NCBI GenBank assembly: GCA_945878725.1
Contig: CAMCTY010000003.1
Location: forward strand, 111,332 to 175,331
Length of the DNA stretch: 64,000 bases
Origin: Bifidobacterium breve
GTDB taxonomy: Bacteria > Actinomycetota > Acidimicrobiia > Acidimicrobiales > Acidimicrobilacustridaceae
Reading direction: 5' to 3'
Under the pieces are notes generated by a model that saw only the letters and a list, made by a program, of their open reading frames with translations, was not told the origin of the DNA and did not search any database. Below are positions 8,561 to 15,811 of the stretch, piece after piece. Position 1 is the first letter of the stretch; the number at the start of each line of letters is the position of its first letter. A program made the translations under genes and the position numbers.

Positions 8561-9171
8561 AACACGCCCTTGGTGGAGGGAACTCCTCCTCCTTCGATGC
8601 GGACCGCGTCGCGCAGCGAGCGAGCTACACCCTTGAAGGTTGCTTCGACGATGTGATGGGTGTTGACACCGCGTACGCGCGTCACGTGCAGCGTGATTCC
8701 AGCCGCAGTCACGAAGGCGCGCCAGAACTCTTCGACCAACTGGGGATCGAACGGCGGATCGCTCAGAATCTTCTGACCGGGAAACTCGACTTCGTAATAA
8801 AGGAAAGGACGGCCGGACAGATCGAGGGCGACATCAATGAGCGCCTCGTCGAGGGGAACGCGGTTCGAAGCGAAACGCGTGACACCAGCCTTGTTTCCAG
8901 CGGCCACGGCGAATGCTTCGCCCAGAGCGATGCCGACATCCTCGACGGTGTGATGCGCATCAATGTGGAGATCGCCCGATGCGTTCACGATCAAGTCGAA
9001 ACCGCCATGCCTTCCCAACTGGGCCAGCATGTGATCGAAAAATGGGATTCCTGTCGATGTCTCCACCCGACCGTTGCCGTCGAGATCGATCTCGATGGCG
9101 ATTTCGGTCTCGCCGGTTTTCCGCGCAACGGTGGCGGCCCGGCGATCATCGGGTGTGGGTTGTGCACTCAT
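8557..9171 (-). CDS. hisB: Imidazoleglycerol-phosphate dehydratase
   Basis: Dehydrates IGP to imidazole-acetol phosphate. 204 residues, monofunctional: no histidinol-phosphatase domain. Duplicated metal-binding motifs are present: FFDHMLAQLGRHGGFD with HIDAHHTVEDVGIALG, and later RGVNTHHIVEATFKG. Start ATG 9171 overlaps the hisC stop (ATGA). The frame stays open far upstream, but that region is antisense to no known domain and simply runs through hisC. Confidence 0.96.
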   Translation of the reverse strand: MSAQPTPDDRRAATVARKTGETEIAIEIDLDGNGRVETSTGIPFFDHMLAQLGRHGGFDLIVNASGDLHIDAHHTVEDVGIALGEAFAVAAGNKAGVTRFASNRVPLDEALIDVALDLSGRPFLYYEVEFPGQKILSDPPFDPQLVEEFWRAFVTAAGITLHVTRVRGVNTHHIVEATFKGVARSLRDAVRIEGGGVPSTKGVL

Positions 9172-10235
9172 GCGAGAACTTCCTTCAGGGCAGCGAGAAA
9201 TGCGTCGTCTTCGGCCGGTGTTCCGACGGTAACCCGAAGGCAACCACTGAGGTGGGGCATCGACGAGAAGTTGCGGACAAGTACCGATCGTTCCACGAGA
9301 CCCTTCCACACCGAGGCTCCGTCCATTCCGAGGGGGCGGAACAGGATGAAATTGGCACCCGACGGCCAGGTCTCGACGGGAAGCTCGGCCAGAGCGGCAG
9401 CCATCCGGTCTCGCTCGGCGACAAGCCGATCCACCCGGGCATTCATTTCGTCGAGGTGATCGAGCGCCAAGCGTCCGGCGATCTGTTTCAGTGCGTCGAG
9501 GTGATACGGGAGGACAACCTTGTCCAGTTCGGAGACGATCTGTGCCGGACCCACGAGATACCCGAGACGTGCCGCCGCCATCGACCAAGTCTTCGAGAAC
9601 GTTCGCGTCACAACCAAAGGCGTGTCTGCGTCGATCATCCCGACTGCCGACCACGGAGCGAACTGGCCGTATGCCTCATCAACCACGAGTAGGCCGTCGA
9701 CCGCTTCCACCTCAGCGAGTGTTGCGCGGACAACCGATTCGTCGTCGACGATTCCGGTCGGGTTGTTCGGAGAACAGAGAAACGAGACAGCGGGGCGCGA
9801 ACCGCGGATGACACGGCGAACTTCGTCTATGTCGATCGAGAGATCGTCGGCGCGGCGCCCTTCGGCGACCGCCGTGCCGGCTATGCGAGAGATATGTGAG
9901 TGCAACGCATAGGTCGGCTCCCAAACCGCGGCGGTACGACCCGCCCCGCCGTAGGTCAGCATCACGGTTTGCAGCACTTCGTTCGATCCATTCGCCACAA
10001 AGATCTGTTCTGGTCCGACGCCATGAAGTTCACCAATGGCGGATCGGAGTTGCAGCGCCGCACGATCGGGATAGCGATGCCAGTCAACAGACGCGACAGC
10101 GGCGGCAAGATCGCGAGACCATCCCTCGGGCGGTGCTTCAGGAGATTCATTCGTGTTTAGGCGAACGGCGACGTTCACCTGCGGGGAGTGATATCCCTCC
10201 ATGAGCGCAACGTCATCTCGCGGTTGGATCATCAC
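9168..10235 (-). CDS. hisC: Histidinol-phosphate aminotransferase
   Basis: PLP aminotransferase acting on imidazole-acetol phosphate. 355 residues, fold type I. Motifs: LNTNESP near the N-terminus, FVANGSNEVL, SPNNPTG, VVDEAYGQF, and the PLP-lysine TRTFSKTWSMAAARLGY. Start is GTG 10235 (overlapping hisD stop as GTGA) or the ATG next to it at 10232. Confidence 0.95.
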   Translation of the reverse strand: MMIQPRDDVALMEGYHSPQVNVAVRLNTNESPEAPPEGWSRDLAAAVASVDWHRYPDRAALQLRSAIGELHGVGPEQIFVANGSNEVLQTVMLTYGGAGRTAAVWEPTYALHSHISRIAGTAVAEGRRADDLSIDIDEVRRVIRGSRPAVSFLCSPNNPTGIVDDESVVRATLAEVEAVDGLLVVDEAYGQFAPWSAVGMIDADTPLVVTRTFSKTWSMAAARLGYLVGPAQIVSELDKVVLPYHLDALKQIAGRLALDHLDEMNARVDRLVAERDRMAAALAELPVETWPSGANFILFRPLGMDGASVWKGLVERSVLVRNFSSMPHLSGCLRVTVGTPAEDDAFLAALKEVLA

Positions 10236-11533
10236 TCCGCCCCGAGTGCGCGTTGGCGCAGACGAACCGATTCCGCGTGCGCGGCGAAACCTTCCGCGTC
10301 GGCCAATTCGGCGACGACAGGTGCTGCGATATCGAAACCTTTTCGATCGACGTCAATCACATGGACCTGCTTCGTGAAATCGTCGACCGTCAGAGCACTC
10401 CCATAACGGGCGCTGCCGAACGTGGGCAGCACATGACTCGGCCCTGCCACGTAGTCGCCGATGGATGCGGGCGCCAAGGGACCAAGGAAGACCGCCCCTG
10501 CGTGACGGACCGCCGGAACAAGTGATTCAGGATCGGACGTGATGAGTTCAAGGTGTTCGGGAGCGATGTGATTCGCAACGACCATGGCTGCCTCGGGTCC
10601 GTCGACGAGCGCACAGAAACCGCCTTGAGCGAACGTTGCCTCAATCTCGCTCTTGCGGGGAGCTTCGCCGACGAGACGCATCAGGGCCGTGTTGACCGCG
10701 TCGGCAACCGATTCGTCCCAAGTGATCAGCCACGCCAGACCATCGGGTCCATGCTCGGCCTGAACCATGAGATCGATCGCTACGAAATCCACCGGTGCGC
10801 TGCTATCGGCAACCACGACGATTTCGGAAGGACCAGCGAACGCCATCGGAACACCAACGAGTCCGGCCACTTCGCGCTTGGCGAGTGCAACGAACACGTT
10901 GCCCGGGCCGGCGATCACGTCGACAGCGGCAAGGGATTCCGTTCCGTACGCCATTGCCGCGATCGCTTGAGCGCCACCGACGGCATAGACCTCGTCAACA
11001 CCGGCCAAAGCGGCGGCAGCAAGAGTTGCAGTCGCGATTCGACCAGTCTCGCGATCCGGCGGAGTGCACAGGACCACCTCGGGTACCCCGGCAACACGGG
11101 CGGGTACCGCTGTCATGAGGACCGATGACGGATACGAGCCTCGTCCCCCGGGCACATAGCAACCGGCCCGGTCTACGGGAACGGAACGGCCACGAACGGT
11201 TATGCCGCCACGGGTGAAGGAATGATCTGAACGTCGCTGAGTCTCATGAAAAGCGCGAACCGAGTCGCGCGCAGCGGTGAGAGCAGCGACGAGTGTGGCT
11301 GGAGCGTCGGCAAGAGCGGCATCAATCTCCTGCTGGCTCACGCGATAGGAATCCGCCGCCACCCCATCGAAGCGCTCGGTGTAGTCGCGCAAGGCAACGT
11401 CGCCGCGTTCGCGCACATCGGCCACGATCGCCTGTACGGCCGCAATCGGACCTTCGCCACCGGGATCGGGACGCGGCAGATCGTTGACGAGATCGGCACC
11501 GGTTCGGCCACGAAGATCAAGACGGTTCAACAC
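10232..11533 (-). CDS. hisD: Histidinol dehydrogenase
   Basis: Zn- and NAD-dependent oxidation of histidinol to histidine, the last two steps of the pathway. 433 residues from GTG 11533. Motifs: CYVPGGRGSYPSSVLM, VYAVGGAQAIAAMAYGTE, GPGNVFVALAKREV, GPSEIVVVAD, the metal/catalytic region AEHGPDG, and IAPEHLELI. This start was chosen because VLNRLDLRG is the usual N-terminus, the length is normal, and a TAGCGT -10 lies 8 nt upstream. It heads the his operon. hisG and hisE are not in the window. Confidence 0.95.
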   Translation of the reverse strand: MLNRLDLRGRTGADLVNDLPRPDPGGEGPIAAVQAIVADVRERGDVALRDYTERFDGVAADSYRVSQQEIDAALADAPATLVAALTAARDSVRAFHETQRRSDHSFTRGGITVRGRSVPVDRAGCYVPGGRGSYPSSVLMTAVPARVAGVPEVVLCTPPDRETGRIATATLAAAALAGVDEVYAVGGAQAIAAMAYGTESLAAVDVIAGPGNVFVALAKREVAGLVGVPMAFAGPSEIVVVADSSAPVDFVAIDLMVQAEHGPDGLAWLITWDESVADAVNTALMRLVGEAPRKSEIEATFAQGGFCALVDGPEAAMVVANHIAPEHLELITSDPESLVPAVRHAGAVFLGPLAPASIGDYVAGPSHVLPTFGSARYGSALTVDDFTKQVHVIDVDRKGFDIAAPVVAELADAEGFAAHAESVRLRQRALGAE

Positions 11534-11541
11534 GAGGCAAG

Positions 11542-11547
11542 ACGCTA
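11542..11547 (-). promoter_or_regulatory. -10 element of hisDCBHAF operon (leaderless type)
   Basis: TAGCGT on the minus strand, 8 nt before the hisD GTG. A leaderless start would leave no room for a classical his attenuator directly before hisD. Confidence 0.5.
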
Positions 11548-11641
11548 GTGGTCCTGCCCACGGGAACCCGAACCAATTATGTAGATCGCGGCAGGCCAAT
11601 CGCGACCGTCGATCACCGACCGCCAGAACCGGACTTTGCGC

Positions 11642-11854
11642 CTATTTCATCCGACGCGTCGCAGCGACCAATCGGCGATGGGCGGTTCGTAACGATCGTT
11701 CGACTTCAAACAGGTCGTACGCCAACGACTCGTCACCGGCCGCGTGAACTTCCTCGGCGACCCGGCTCACGTGCTTGACAAGATCGTCAAGGCTCGTCGT
11801 GACACTCGAGAGTTGCGCTTCTCTGTTCTCCACGCTGGCGAGTATTCCAGACAA
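11642..11854 (-). CDS. Small hypothetical protein (doubtful start)
   Basis: An open frame ending at TAG 11642. Plausible starts are TTG 11854 (70 residues) or GTG 11833 (63 residues). The product is charged and helical (HVSRVAEEVHAAGDESLAYD, then FEVERSLRTAHRRLVAATRR) with no recognisable domain and no TM segment. No Shine-Dalgarno is convincing at either start, and a terminator-like T-run lies about 10 nt before the TTG. It may be a real small actinobacterial protein or a chance frame. It lies 108 nt upstream of hisD on the same strand. Confidence 0.35.
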   Translation of the reverse strand: MSGILASVENREAQLSSVTTSLDDLVKHVSRVAEEVHAAGDESLAYDLFEVERSLRTAHRRLVAATRRMK

Positions 11855-11863
11855 ACTTGGGGC

Positions 11864-11894
11864 AAAAAGATGCCGACGCCCCCGAGGGGGCGTC
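11864..11894 (-). terminator. Intrinsic terminator, minus strand
   Basis: Perfect 8-bp GACGCCCC/GGGGCGTC stem with a 4-nt loop (11875-11894), followed on the minus strand by GGCATC and five T (11868-11864). It lies about 210 nt downstream of nth and could end nth transcription or the structured RNA at 11895-11958. Confidence 0.6.
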
Positions 11895-11958
11895 GACGAG
11901 GCGTCACTGGGCGGCGGATCCCAGATGTTGACGCCATGCCAGGTGGCGGGACCTGGCA
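11895..11958 (-). ncRNA. Candidate structured RNA (two hairpins ahead of a terminator)
   Basis: On the minus strand two hairpins stand directly before the intrinsic terminator. The first is TGCCAGGT/ACCTGGCA (8-bp stem, 6-nt loop, 11937-11958). The second pairs GGCGTCA with TGACGCC and CTGGG with CCCAG (12 pairs, a 4-nt bulge, 8-nt loop, 11900-11935). Three adjacent strong stems ending in a T-run look like a small RNA or a leader/attenuator. I recognise no known family. The upstream DNA (11960-12106) is AT-richer than the surroundings and has no gene. Confidence 0.45.
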
Positions 11959-12106
11959 GAAGGCAATGTATCCCACCAAATTTGGGAATTTGACGAAAAT
12001 GATCCAAAAAGGCTGGGGACGGACAAGAGTCACATGATCGTCAAAAGGCAGGTCACCGCATTGTAAGTTCCCTATTTCGGTTTCGGCATTTCCCGAGGTA
12101 ACGGTG
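11959..12106 (-). promoter_or_regulatory. AT-richer non-coding stretch, possible promoter of the structured RNA
   Basis: 148 bp between the nth stop and the hairpin cluster with no supportable gene. It holds TACATT (11970-11965, minus strand) as a possible -10 just before the first hairpin, and a perfect palindrome CCAAATTTGG (11976-11985) upstream of it that could be an operator. No convincing -35 is visible. Confidence 0.3.
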
Positions 12107-12748
12107 TCAAACCAGCGAGCTGGGGCAGAAGTCATTCAAAATGCATGAGGCGCACTTAGGTTTGCGGGCGGGACACGCGCGACGTCCGTGCAGGATCAGA
12201 AGAAGACTGAACAGTCCTCGGTCCGCCGGGCGCACCATCTCGTTGAGCGCGTATTCGACCTTGACCGGATCGGTCTGGTCCGTCAGTTGCAGCCGCAGCG
12301 AGAGTCGACCTACATGCGTGTCGACCGGAAGCCCAGGAAGATCCATGGCCACGCTGCGCACGACGTTCGCCGTTTTGCGTCCAACTCCGGGCACCCCCAC
12401 CAGATCCTCCATGGACGAGGGAACCTGACCCCCGAAGCGATCGACGAGCGCCTGTGCCATTCCGATCAGTGATCGCGCTTTGTTCCTGTAGAACCCCGTG
12501 CTTCGAACGAGTTCCTCCACTTCCTCCTGAGAGGCCATCGCCAGATCCTCGGGGGAGGGAAATCGTGCGAAGAGCGCCGGAGTCACAAGGTTCACCCGCA
12601 CATCGGTGCACTGCGCCGAAAGGATGGTCGCAGCCAGCAGTTCGTACGGATTGCGATGATCGAGTTCGCAGTGCGCGTCCGGGTATTCATCCCTCAGGCG
12701 GGCCAGGACCTCTCGGGTCCGTCCTTTAGGAGTGCGCGGTCTAGTCAT
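12107..12748 (-). CDS. nth: Endonuclease III (DNA glycosylase/AP lyase)
   Basis: Base-excision repair enzyme that removes oxidised pyrimidines. 213 residues. Helix-hairpin-helix VGVPGVGRKTANVV contains the catalytic Lys, and LPVDTHV contains the catalytic Asp. The C-terminal [4Fe-4S] ligands follow C-x6-C-x2-C-x5-C (CPARKPKCASCILNDFC). Start ATG 12748 (MTRPRTPKGR); an in-frame ATG at 12778 lies upstream of the TAGGGT -10 element and is rejected. Divergent from mshD. Confidence 0.95.
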   Translation of the reverse strand: MTRPRTPKGRTREVLARLRDEYPDAHCELDHRNPYELLAATILSAQCTDVRVNLVTPALFARFPSPEDLAMASQEEVEELVRSTGFYRNKARSLIGMAQALVDRFGGQVPSSMEDLVGVPGVGRKTANVVRSVAMDLPGLPVDTHVGRLSLRLQLTDQTDPVKVEYALNEMVRPADRGLFSLLLILHGRRACPARKPKCASCILNDFCPSSLV

Positions 12749-12758
12749 TGCCAAAAGA

Positions 12759-12764
12759 ACCCTA
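12759..12764 (-). promoter_or_regulatory. -10 element of nth
   Basis: TAGGGT on the minus strand, 10 nt before the nth ATG; leader of at most a few nucleotides. It sits 15 bp from the divergent mshD -10. Confidence 0.4.
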
Positions 12765-12779
12765 GCGGTGGCGCACAAG

Positions 12780-12785
12780 TAGCCT
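12780..12785 (+). promoter_or_regulatory. -10 element of mshD-like gene (leaderless type)
   Basis: TAGCCT, 7 nt before the GTG start at 12793, with no room for a Shine-Dalgarno. Confidence 0.5.
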
Positions 12786-12792
12786 CAGAGAT

Positions 12793-13422
12793 GTGCGTGC
12801 CGAGATCCGTGATGACAACAACACCCTCGTGCTGCTTGAGGCGGATCCGGCTTCGGTGGCCGATGACGACTACGCAACCGAACACGGGCTTGTGTGCTGC
12901 CGCGAAATCCTCCAGCTCCGGCGGCCCCTTCCGCTTGACGAGCGAACTGATCTCGACGTCCGTCCATTCGCCGAACACGACACCGATGCATTCCTGTCGG
13001 TAAACAACCGGGCCTTCGCATGGCATCCCGATCGTTCGCACTTGACGGCCGATGATCTTCACGAACGCATGGCTGAATCATGGTTCGACCCAAATGGATT
13101 TCTCGTCCACGAAACCAACGGCAAGCTCGATGGATTCTGCTGGACAAAAGTCCATGAAGCTCTCGACGATGAACCCCAGCTCGGCGAGATCTATGTGATT
13201 GCGGTCGATCCGGATTCACACGGAGTAGGACTTGGCCGAGCGCTCACAATGGCTGGCCTGCAATTGCTTTCCGACGCAGGAATCACCGTCGGCATGCTTC
13301 ATGTCGAGAGCGGCAACATCGCCGCGGTCACCATGTACGAAAAAATGGGGTTCCACATTCACGGAATCCATCGCTGGTGGGCCGCCGAAGGAACTCCTCC
13401 CCCAGTGACCTCACACCTGTGA
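12793..13422 (+). CDS. MshD-like mycothiol acetyltransferase (GNAT)
   Basis: 209 residues. The second half carries MshD-type features: VNNRAFAWHPDRSHLT, ESWFDPNGFLV, GFCWTKVHE, GEIYVIAVDPDSHGVGLGRA (acetyl-CoA loop) and VESGNIAAVTMYEKMGF. MshD acetylates Cys-GlcN-Ins to make mycothiol. Known MshD has two GNAT domains in about 300 residues; here the N-terminal one is cut to about 60 residues, so the protein is close to the catalytic half alone. An in-frame stop just upstream of the -10 excludes a longer form. The stop overlaps rlmN (GTGA). Function as MshD is likely, not proven. Confidence 0.75.
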   Translation: MRAEIRDDNNTLVLLEADPASVADDDYATEHGLVCCREILQLRRPLPLDERTDLDVRPFAEHDTDAFLSVNNRAFAWHPDRSHLTADDLHERMAESWFDPNGFLVHETNGKLDGFCWTKVHEALDDEPQLGEIYVIAVDPDSHGVGLGRALTMAGLQLLSDAGITVGMLHVESGNIAAVTMYEKMGFHIHGIHRWWAAEGTPPPVTSHL

Positions 13423-14507
13423 AGACGACTCGGTATGACCTCACGAGGGACGATCTCGCCTCAATGCTGGACGGTGAACCCCGCTATCGGGTCGACCAGA
13501 TCTGGACCGGCCTCTACGAACACAAGCTTGCTCCCGACGAACTGAGCACGCTTCCAAAATCGCTCAGGTCTCGCTTGGTCGAGGAACTACCGCCGGCACT
13601 CACCCCTGTGGCCGAATCGGTTAGTGACGACGGCGACACCGTGAAGTGGCTCTGGTCATTGTCCGACGGCGCTTCGATCGAAACCGTCCTCATGCATTAC
13701 CGCGACAGGTCGACCGTTTGTGTCAGCACCCAGGCCGGCTGCGCGATGGCCTGCGGATTCTGTGCGACCGGTCAGGCTGGCTTCGAGCGGAATCTTTCGG
13801 TCGGCGAAATCGTCGAGCAGGTCGTGATTGCCGCTCGACGTGCCACCGAGGGAACCCCAAGTCGGCGACTCTCGAATGTGGTGTTCATGGGCATGGGCGA
13901 GCCCATGGCCAATTACGACCGCGTCATCGGAGCGGTGACGCGAATCCATGGCGATCTCGGACTCTCGGCCCGACACCTCACGATCTCCACGGTCGGGATC
14001 ATCCCGGGGATCCGCCGGTTGGCTACCGAGCCACTTCCGGTCAATCTCGCTGTCTCACTTCACGCTGCGAACGACACGCTTCGCGACGAACTCGTCCCCA
14101 TCAATCGCAGATATCCGATTCGTGATCTCGTCGCCGCGTGCGGTGATTACCTCGAGGCGAAGAATCGCCGATTGTCGTTCGAATGGGCGCTCATTGGCGA
14201 TGTAAACGACCGTGATTCCGACATCCGTGAACTCGCAGCCATCGCCCGTGATCTACGCGCTCACGTGAATCTCATTCCGCTCAATGCCACTCCCGGTTGG
14301 CCCACCGTCGGATCGTCGCCCGAACGAGTGAAGGTTTTCTGCGAGCGGTTGTGTGATCTCGGTGTCAATGCCACCGTGCGCGCCAATCGCGGCACCGAGA
14401 TCGATGCCGCGTGCGGACAACTGCGCGCGGCACACGAGATCGGGAAGAACACATCGAACGAGATCACGCTCGGCGCTACACGTCGTGGGGTGTCGGGCGA
14501 AGCGTGA
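13419..14507 (+). CDS. rlmN: 23S rRNA/tRNA (adenine-C2)-methyltransferase
   Basis: Radical SAM enzyme that methylates A2503 of 23S rRNA and A37 of some tRNAs. 362 residues. The radical-SAM motif C-x3-C-x2-C appears as CAMACGFC; also FMGMGEPMANYD, TISTVGIIPGI, AVSLHAANDTLRDELVPIN and the methyl-carrier Cys in TEIDAACGQL. Start GTG 13419 overlaps the mshD stop. The 3' end overlaps the convergent nucleotidyltransferase by 32 nt. Confidence 0.95.
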   Translation: MKTTRYDLTRDDLASMLDGEPRYRVDQIWTGLYEHKLAPDELSTLPKSLRSRLVEELPPALTPVAESVSDDGDTVKWLWSLSDGASIETVLMHYRDRSTVCVSTQAGCAMACGFCATGQAGFERNLSVGEIVEQVVIAARRATEGTPSRRLSNVVFMGMGEPMANYDRVIGAVTRIHGDLGLSARHLTISTVGIIPGIRRLATEPLPVNLAVSLHAANDTLRDELVPINRRYPIRDLVAACGDYLEAKNRRLSFEWALIGDVNDRDSDIRELAAIARDLRAHVNLIPLNATPGWPTVGSSPERVKVFCERLCDLGVNATVRANRGTEIDAACGQLRAAHEIGKNTSNEITLGATRRGVSGEA

Positions 14508-15324
14508 TCTCCGGCGTGGCACGGATCATCCCGTCGAGCGCCTCATCAATCCCGACAACCTGATAGGCCCAGACCACCGAGCCAGTCACTGATCCCTCGA
14601 TGACAGCGCCGGGTCCGATGACGCTGCCACTGACTCGTGCCCGCTCGCTGATCGTGGCCGAAGGATCGATGATCGACTCGCCGATGAATCCGACGGCGAA
14701 CATGTTCGCCCGCAGATAATCGCCCGGAGTTCCGCAGTCGACGAACGGCAATCCGGATCTGACGACGTCGAGCACTCCCGCTTCATGGGCATTGCGCCAG
14801 ACGACCTCGTAAAGACCAGTCGGGACTGGCTTGAGGTCCCTCACGAATGACCATGGAAGGACACTTGCCACGACACCGATCGTCGGCCCGAACGCGTCGG
14901 TCTCGTGGGCGAGCACCGTGACTCGGTCGGGGTTCCGGGAGGCCAACAAGCCATCGAGCGGATCAGTGCTCCATGCATCGGCGTTCACGACGAGTACATC
15001 GCGACCGTCAATCCACGGAAGCAGATTCGCGATTGCACCGGCCGTTCCCAATGCTTCGGGTTTTTCGACGGAGACATGAACCTCTGAATCGTTCACTGCT
15101 CTGGTGCGTTCGAGGTGATCGAGAATCTCTTCTGCTCCGTGATGCAGGTTGACTGCCACTGCTGCGGTGTGGCGGAGGACCCTGTCGATTGCGAGGTCGA
15201 GAAGCGCCACGTTGCCGATCGGACACAGCGGCTTCGGCCGCACCGAATTGAGTGGATCCAACCGGGATCCAGCTCCGGCGGCCAGCACGATTCCAACAAT
15301 TTCACGATCTGACGCGTGGTCCAC
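14476..15324 (-). CDS. NDP-sugar nucleotidyltransferase
   Basis: 282 residues. N-terminal nucleotidyltransferase domain: GIVLAAGAGSRLDPLNSVRPKPLCPIG (NTP-binding signature), then VLVVNADAWS (metal Asp) and VEKPEALGTAGAI. The last ~60 residues (IDPSATISERARVSGSVIGPGA) look like left-handed beta-helix turns. It probably makes an NDP-sugar for cell-surface glycans; the sugar is unknown. GTG 15324 is preferred to ATG 15354 because GGAGGA lies 5 nt before it, while the ATG would overlap the start of the divergent gene. Confidence 0.85.
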   Translation of the reverse strand: MDHASDREIVGIVLAAGAGSRLDPLNSVRPKPLCPIGNVALLDLAIDRVLRHTAAVAVNLHHGAEEILDHLERTRAVNDSEVHVSVEKPEALGTAGAIANLLPWIDGRDVLVVNADAWSTDPLDGLLASRNPDRVTVLAHETDAFGPTIGVVASVLPWSFVRDLKPVPTGLYEVVWRNAHEAGVLDVVRSGLPFVDCGTPGDYLRANMFAVGFIGESIIDPSATISERARVSGSVIGPGAVIEGSVTGSVVWAYQVVGIDEALDGMIRATPEITLRPTPHDV

Positions 15325-15352
15325 TGTCTCCTCCGCTGCCAGACTGTCACCC

Positions 15353-15718
15353 ATGGAAACCCGCCGCTGGACAAACCCGACCCAACCTCAGACTCTTCAG
15401 ATCGCCGTGATGCTGTTCTACATCTCCGCGGTTTTCGGCGTTCTCGGTGGCGGGTTGTTCAATCTTCTCGGGCTGGCGATCGTGCTCGGTCAGGCCGCCG
15501 CCGGGTTTGGCATCGCTAACGAAAAGCGCTGGGGATACTGGATCGGTGTCCTCGTCGCCGGCGTCGGACTCCTCCCCTTCGTCATCTATATCGGCGCCAA
15601 CGGTGTCGGCTCGATTCTGAGCATCACCCTGCTCATCAGCCTGATCTTCCCCGTCGCCCTGTTCGCGTTACTTGTGCACCCGCAAAGTCGCGAATACCAG
15701 CGCATCTGGTTCCGCTGA
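15353..15718 (+). CDS. Small membrane protein, function unknown
   Basis: 121 residues with three or four hydrophobic segments: LQIAVMLFYISAVFGVLGG, FNLLGLAIVLGQAAAGF, WIGVLVAGVGLLPFVIYIG and ISLIFPVALFALLV, ending in a short polar tail. No family recognised. The start is ATG 15353; CAGACT 7 nt before it could be a variant -10 (the same element precedes the gene at 28842). It is divergent from the nucleotidyltransferase, which may or may not be related. Confidence 0.7.
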   Translation: METRRWTNPTQPQTLQIAVMLFYISAVFGVLGGGLFNLLGLAIVLGQAAAGFGIANEKRWGYWIGVLVAGVGLLPFVIYIGANGVGSILSITLLISLIFPVALFALLVHPQSREYQRIWFR

Positions 15719-15755
15719 ATCCAGCCCCGCCCTCGCGCCGAAGGCCGTCGGCCGA

Positions 15756-15761
15756 TACCAT
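15756..15761 (+). promoter_or_regulatory. -10 element of acyl-CoA synthetase gene
   Basis: TACCAT about 50 nt before ATG 15812. The mRNA then has a leader with a Shine-Dalgarno (GGGGGAA, 4 nt before the ATG). Confidence 0.35.
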
Positions 15762-15811
15762 CCGGCGACACGTTTCCTGTCGTAGCGACAGGAGTGCAAC
15801 CGGGGGAACTC

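Noticed and set aside
10232..11641. His-rich leader peptide attenuator for the his operon
   Set aside because: No short frame with runs of His codons before hisD, and hisD looks leaderless.
11875..11894. 6C RNA motif of actinobacteria
   Set aside because: That motif has runs of six or more C in loops; here the C run is in the stem, so identity is not supported.
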